Below, piece after piece: positions 8,193 through 10,909 of a DNA stretch of 10,909 bases. The stretch is from Candidatus Pacearchaeota archaeon UBA284 (GTDB lineage: Archaea > Nanobdellota > Nanobdellia > Pacearchaeales > UBA284): NCBI GenBank assembly GCA_002499185.1, contig DAKN01000047.1:1-10909 (forward strand), in the 5' to 3' direction. Every line of letters begins with the position of its first letter. Position 1 is the stretch's first letter. The translations under genes and the position numbers were made by a program. The notes under the pieces are model-generated. The model was not told where the DNA came from, did no database searches, and worked only from the letters and a program-made list of their open reading frames with translations.

Positions 8193-8411
8193 TTATATAT
8201 TATTCCTATTCATTTGTAAATAAGTCGTGATTTCCCTATTCTTTCCCAATTTCTCTGTGTTTTGTACGATATATTTACGGATTTGTTGCAATGATTCATC
8301 ATAGCGAATAATATGTTCGTAATAATTGCGTTGCCAGATGTGCATAAAATATGCGCAGGGTTGGGCATAATCGTAATTTTTCAATCGTATGCTATGTCGG
8401 TTGTGATTCAT
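8193..8411 (-). pseudogene. REP-associated tyrosine (Y1) transposase remnant with internal deletion
   Basis: This 72-codon frame joins the N-terminal signature of RAYT/IS200-like transposases (HSIRLKNYDYAQPCAYFMHI, residues 6-25) directly to their C-terminal signature (WQRNYYEHIIRYDESLQQIR, residues 26-45, then KYIVQN). In intact proteins of roughly 170-200 residues these are separated by the catalytic HUH core, usually with a PNHxHG-like strand. That core is missing, so the protein cannot act as a transposase, although the helix with the likely nucleophile Tyr (IRKYI) remains. The junction falls near 8336-8337. The frame is still open and starts with an ATGA overlap on the preceding winged-helix gene (ATG at 8411), ending 13 bases before Ago. 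It may be a relic of the event that brought in the Ago-SIR2 module or a retained small DNA-binding peptide. A longer TTG start at 8426 is possible but less likely. Confidence 0.6.
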
Positions 8412-8716
8412 TCTACTACCTCCCAATATCCACCCTTATCCGGACCAATTCTTTTTATTTTGCCTTCTTGTTTTAGTTTTGAAATATTTTTTTTAACCGC
8501 TCTTGTTGTAAGGTCCGTAAATATTGCAATTTCTTCAATTGTAATATTTTTGTTATCAGCAATTAGAGCAAGAATTTTCTGTGAACTTTTCTCCGAAGTT
8601 TTCTCCGAAGTTTTCTCCGAAGTTTTCTCCGAAGTTTTCTCCACAGTTTTCTCCACAGTTTTCTCCGAAGTTTTCTCCCTTTGTTGTATGAAAAATTCAA
8701 ATTCCTCTTTTTTCAT
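8408..8716 (-). CDS. Small winged-helix protein with EKTS tetrapeptide repeats
   Basis: This predicted 102-residue protein has three parts. Residues 1-13 are charged. Residues 14-45 are eight tandem tetrapeptides (EKTS, EKTV, EKTV, then four EKTS and EKSS). Residues 46-102 form a winged-helix DNA-binding domain: SQKILALIADNKNITIEEIA, then a recognition helix around TTRAVKKNISKLKQEG and the wing KIKRIGPDKGGYWEV. The same repeat-plus-wHTH pattern is common at the C-terminus of Fic, RecG-like and AAA_4 proteins in Bacteroidota (family knowledge); here it stands alone. The ATG at 8716 overlaps the hsdM stop as ATGA, which I prefer to the upstream TTG at 8725. The position between hsdM and the rest of the operon suggests an operon regulator or a DNA-binding accessory of the methylase. 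The function is not known to me. Confidence 0.8.
   Translation of the reverse strand: MKKEEFEFFIQQREKTSEKTVEKTVEKTSEKTSEKTSEKTSEKSSQKILALIADNKNITIEEIAIFTDLTTRAVKKNISKLKQEGKIKRIGPDKGGYWEVVE
8582..8677 (-). repeat. 12-bp tandem repeat, eight units, coding for EKTS/EKTV
   Basis: Eight 12-base units close to GAGAAAACTTCG on the coding strand fill these 96 bases exactly. Two units carry a variant (GTG for TCG, giving EKTV) and the last unit has diverged to EKSS. The unit length is a multiple of three, so gain or loss of copies changes the length of the linker before the winged helix without breaking the frame. Confidence 0.92.
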
Positions 8717-10245
8717 ATCTTCCAACCGATTTTTTCTAAATTCTTTTTTATCTCTTCATCCAGCATTTTGCCTTCTTCCATTTGCTTTGCCAATTCTTGT
8801 GTAAGTCGCTTCATTTTTTCTTCAAACGCCTCATCGTCTTCTTCCTCATCAGGTGTACCGATATAACGACCGGGGGTTAAAATGTAGTTGTGTTTCTTTA
8901 CTTCTTCGAGTGTAGCAGATTTGCAGAAACCTGGAATATCTTCATATATCAAGCCATTTTCTCCACGCCATGCATGGTAGGTTTCGGCAATTTTTTTTAT
9001 TTCCTCATCGGTCATTTCACGGTGTCTTCTATCAACCATTACGCCCATCTTACGGGTATCAATAAATAGAATTTGACCTCTTCTATCTCTGAATTTATTG
9101 TTTTTTTTATCACGAGTAACAAACCACAAACAAGCAGGAATCATTGTATTATAAAATAACTGCGATGGTAACGCGACGATGCAATCCACGAGGTCTTCTT
9201 CTACAATATTTTTTCTGATTTCTCCCTCATTGGAAGTCATAGAGCTAAGCGAACCATTGGCAAGCACAAAACCTGCTGTTCCTGTTGAGGATAGATGGTG
9301 AATAAAGTGCTGCACCCACGCAAAATTCGCATTATTTTTGGGAGGCACTCCAAACTTCCAGCGCAAGTCGTCCTGTAAATTTTCTCCACTCCAGTCGCTG
9401 TCGTTGAACGGAGGGTTAGCAAGAATAAAATCAGATTTTAAATCTTTAAATTTATCATCGTGAAAAGAATCACCCCATTGTATATTGGCTTCGATCCTAC
9501 GGATTGCCAGATTCATTTTACAAAGTCGCCAGGTGGTTTGATTGCTTTCCTGACCATAAATTGATATATTACCAATCTTTCCACCATGAGCCTCAATGAA
9601 TTTTTCACTCTGAACAAACATACCTCCTGAACCACAGCATGGGTCTAAAATTCTTCCTTCATATGGTTCGAGCATTTCAACAAGAATTTTTACAATGCTT
9701 TGAGGTGTATAAAACTGACCTCCTTTTTTACCTTCAGCATCTGCAAATTGACCAAGAAAATACTCATAAACTCTTCCAAGAATATCTTTACTTTTACTTT
9801 CTTTATCACCAAGCGCTACTGTTCCAATCAAATCTATTAGTTCACCCAATCGTTGTTTATTAAGAGCAGGACGGGCGTATATTTTTGGTAAGACTCCTTT
9901 CAATGAAGGATTGTCTTTTTCAATTTCATCCATTGCTTTATCTATAATTTTCCCAATATCAGGCTTTTTAGCATTTGCCTGAAGGTGTTCCCATCGAGCT
10001 TCCTTAGGAACCCAGAAAACTCTTCGTGCTAAGTATTCGTCTTTATCTTCAGGGTCTGAGAAAGTGTCTTTTTTTACTTCTTCATAAACTTCGGTAAAAG
10101 CATCGGAAATGTATTTTAAAAAAATCAAACCAAGCACAACATGCTTGTACTCGGCTGCATCCATATTGCTTCTCATTTTATCAGCTGCCTGCCAGAGTTT
10201 TTGTTCAAAACCCAGATTTGCACCATTTGAATTAACCTTTGCCAT
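8713..10245 (-). CDS. hsdM: Type I restriction-modification methyltransferase subunit (HsdM)
   Basis: HsdM transfers a methyl group from S-adenosylmethionine to adenine N6 at the HsdS-defined site, protecting host DNA. The 510-residue protein is full length. An N-terminal helical domain (about 10-150, with LWQAADKMRSNMDAAEYKHV) is followed by GQFYTP (176-181), the SAM-binding motif DPCCGSGGMF (201-210) and the catalytic NPPF (277-280). The C-terminal tail (about 465-510) is acidic and coiled-coil-like. All key residues are present, so it should be active with HsdS. It is the first gene of the operon. The start ATG at 10245 follows an A-rich leader (TTGAAGATAAA) with a weak Shine-Dalgarno match. 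Its stop overlaps the ATG of the winged-helix gene. hsdS and hsdR lie more than 3.8 kb downstream, past the inserted Ago-SIR2 genes, instead of directly after hsdM. Confidence 0.95.
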   Translation of the reverse strand: MAKVNSNGANLGFEQKLWQAADKMRSNMDAAEYKHVVLGLIFLKYISDAFTEVYEEVKKDTFSDPEDKDEYLARRVFWVPKEARWEHLQANAKKPDIGKIIDKAMDEIEKDNPSLKGVLPKIYARPALNKQRLGELIDLIGTVALGDKESKSKDILGRVYEYFLGQFADAEGKKGGQFYTPQSIVKILVEMLEPYEGRILDPCCGSGGMFVQSEKFIEAHGGKIGNISIYGQESNQTTWRLCKMNLAIRRIEANIQWGDSFHDDKFKDLKSDFILANPPFNDSDWSGENLQDDLRWKFGVPPKNNANFAWVQHFIHHLSSTGTAGFVLANGSLSSMTSNEGEIRKNIVEEDLVDCIVALPSQLFYNTMIPACLWFVTRDKKNNKFRDRRGQILFIDTRKMGVMVDRRHREMTDEEIKKIAETYHAWRGENGLIYEDIPGFCKSATLEEVKKHNYILTPGRYIGTPDEEEDDEAFEEKMKRLTQELAKQMEEGKMLDEEIKKNLEKIGWKI

Positions 10246-10591
10246 TTTATCTTCAATTGAAATTGTTGCGTTAAACTACTTCATTAAGCAAATCACCATA
10301 TCTTTCGACTTTAGTGCCTATTAAAACATTTTGCAGTATTTATAAAATTTTTTTCTTAAGTTCATAAAATTCTTGCCTCCAAAAGTAAGGAAAAAATATA
10401 TTTAACTTGTGTTAGATGAAAGTTTCGTAGCTTTTCCATTTTCTATTTTATTCATACGAATTTGACTTAGATTCTCATAATAAATGCAACTTAGAGTTAT
10501 AGTGAGCCAATGAATGCAAAAAATACTAACAGTCTGGTTTTTAAATTTTTAGAAATCCTTCTTAGTTAAACACTTTGACATTCCGAAAGGT
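10246..10591. other. Intergenic region between photolyase and the defence operon
   Basis: About 345 AT-rich bases with no convincing gene. The only features I see are the candidate promoter at 10380-10387 and a 14-codon minus-strand frame (10321-10365) that I do not accept as a gene. No clear terminator hairpin follows the photolyase stop, so read-through into the operon is possible. Confidence 0.6.
10380..10387 (-). promoter_or_regulatory. Candidate Bacteroidota-type -7 promoter box for the operon
   Basis: The minus strand reads TACTTTTG, an exact match to the TAnnTTTG -7 consensus of Bacteroidota sigma-A promoters. Transcription would start near 10373, leaving a leader of about 130 bases before hsdM. 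The expected -33 TTG element is not clear (GTTAAA near 10400-10405 is the closest), so the call rests on the -7 box and position alone. Confidence 0.4.
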
Positions 10592-10909
10592 TTAACCAAT
10601 ATTCATCTTAATGTACCTATCCACATCGAATTTGCGTTTACAGCCATCAAGGCTCATGTAGCGGATTTTGCCAAATATAGGTTTTTCGGGCCAAGGTCTA
10701 TCGTGAACTCCACCTATTGACCAGGCAATACCTGAATAGCCATTTGGGTCGCGCCCATCGAGGCTGTACTTATCGTTGAGGTAGATGGCAAAACGCATGG
10801 CCTCCTCAGGGCAGGTAGTCCATTCCAGTATCTTTTTTGCCCAGTACATACGCATGTAGCCGTGCATCTTACCGGTATTGACAAGCTGAAGCTGTGCGGC
10901 ATTCCACAG
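10592..10909 (-). CDS. Class II CPD photolyase, C-terminal part (5' end outside window)
   Basis: The last 105 residues of a deoxyribodipyrimidine photolyase, the FAD-dependent enzyme that uses blue light to split cyclobutane pyrimidine dimers in DNA. The frame is open to the window edge (first codon CTG at 10907-10909). The sequence shows the strongly conserved class II C-terminal motifs: LWNAAQLQLVNTGKMHGYMR (residues 1-20 here), then MYWAKKILEW, LNDKYSLDGRDPNGYSGIAW and GGVHDRPWPEKPIFGKIRYM. These belong to the FAD and DNA-binding helical domain. The gene ends normally with ATT-GGT-TAA. It lies in the same direction as the defence operon but is separated by about 345 bases and has no evident functional link; it looks like the chromosomal flank of the island. 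Confidence 0.93.
   Translation of the reverse strand: MWNAAQLQLVNTGKMHGYMRMYWAKKILEWTTCPEEAMRFAIYLNDKYSLDGRDPNGYSGIAWSIGGVHDRPWPEKPIFGKIRYMSLDGCKRKFDVDRYIKMNIG

Noticed and set aside
8188..8195. TAAATTTG on the minus strand, a TAnnTTTG match just before Ago, as an internal promoter
   Set aside because: The implied start of transcription falls only about two bases before the ATG and would remove the good GAGG ribosome binding site. No -33 element is visible, and the region is AT-rich enough for chance matches.
8582..8677. Regular repeats as a possible CRISPR array
   Set aside because: Units are 12 bases, contiguous without spacers, and lie in frame within a coding gene.
8313..8804. Long plus-strand frame of 163 codons with repeated FSEV/FSTV peptides
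   Set aside because: It is the antisense image of the EKTS repeat in the winged-helix gene; the repeat lacks stops on both strands, which explains the open frame.
10321..10365. 14-codon minus-strand frame (MNLRKKFYKYCKMF) preceded by GGAGG, a possible leader peptide before hsdM
   Set aside because: If the TAnnTTTG box at 10380-10387 is the promoter, the GGAGG would lie at or upstream of the transcription start and could not act as a ribosome binding site. Too short for any other support.

Overview
The window is low-GC bacterial DNA, most likely from Bacteroidota or a close relative in the FCB group. The reasons are A-rich leaders with few strong Shine-Dalgarno sites, a TAnnTTTG-type promoter match upstream of hsdM, and the family flavour of the restriction and photolyase proteins. 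This assignment is an inference; no rRNA or other marker is present. Every convincing gene lies on the minus strand, so transcription runs from high to low coordinates.

From right to left the layout is as follows. (1) 10592-10909: the C-terminal end of a class II CPD photolyase, cut by the window edge. (2) 10246-10591: an intergenic gap with a candidate promoter. (3) 10245 down to 440: one seven-gene defence operon. It contains hsdM (type I methyltransferase subunit), a small winged-helix protein with eight tetrapeptide repeats, a short internally deleted REP-associated (Y1-type) transposase remnant, a catalytically dead long Argonaute, a SIR2 protein, hsdS (specificity subunit), and hsdR (restriction/translocase subunit). 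(4) 1-439: a stretch with no convincing gene, possibly a structured-RNA or intron remnant.

The main interest is a two-gene Argonaute-SIR2 module nested inside a type I restriction-modification operon, between the methyltransferase end and hsdS/hsdR. By analogy with inactive long-B pAgo/SIR2 systems, the Argonaute should use a small guide to recognise invading nucleic acid and switch on SIR2 to consume NAD+, giving abortive infection. The genes are very tightly packed. Three consecutive junctions (hsdM/wHTH, wHTH/transposase remnant, Ago/SIR2) are ATGA stop-start overlaps, SIR2 and hsdS are one base apart, and hsdS and hsdR are five bases apart. The locus therefore reads as one co-expressed unit, not two unrelated neighbours.

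A second point is that hsdR is interrupted. An A8 homopolymer puts the last 154 codons out of frame, and removing one A restores a normal 1051-residue HsdR. As sequenced, the restriction arm may be off or switchable while the methylation and Argonaute-SIR2 arms are intact. A sequencing or assembly error in the homopolymer cannot be excluded. The Ago, SIR2 and hsdS TRD regions look clearly more AT-rich than hsdR and hsdM, consistent with separate acquisition.
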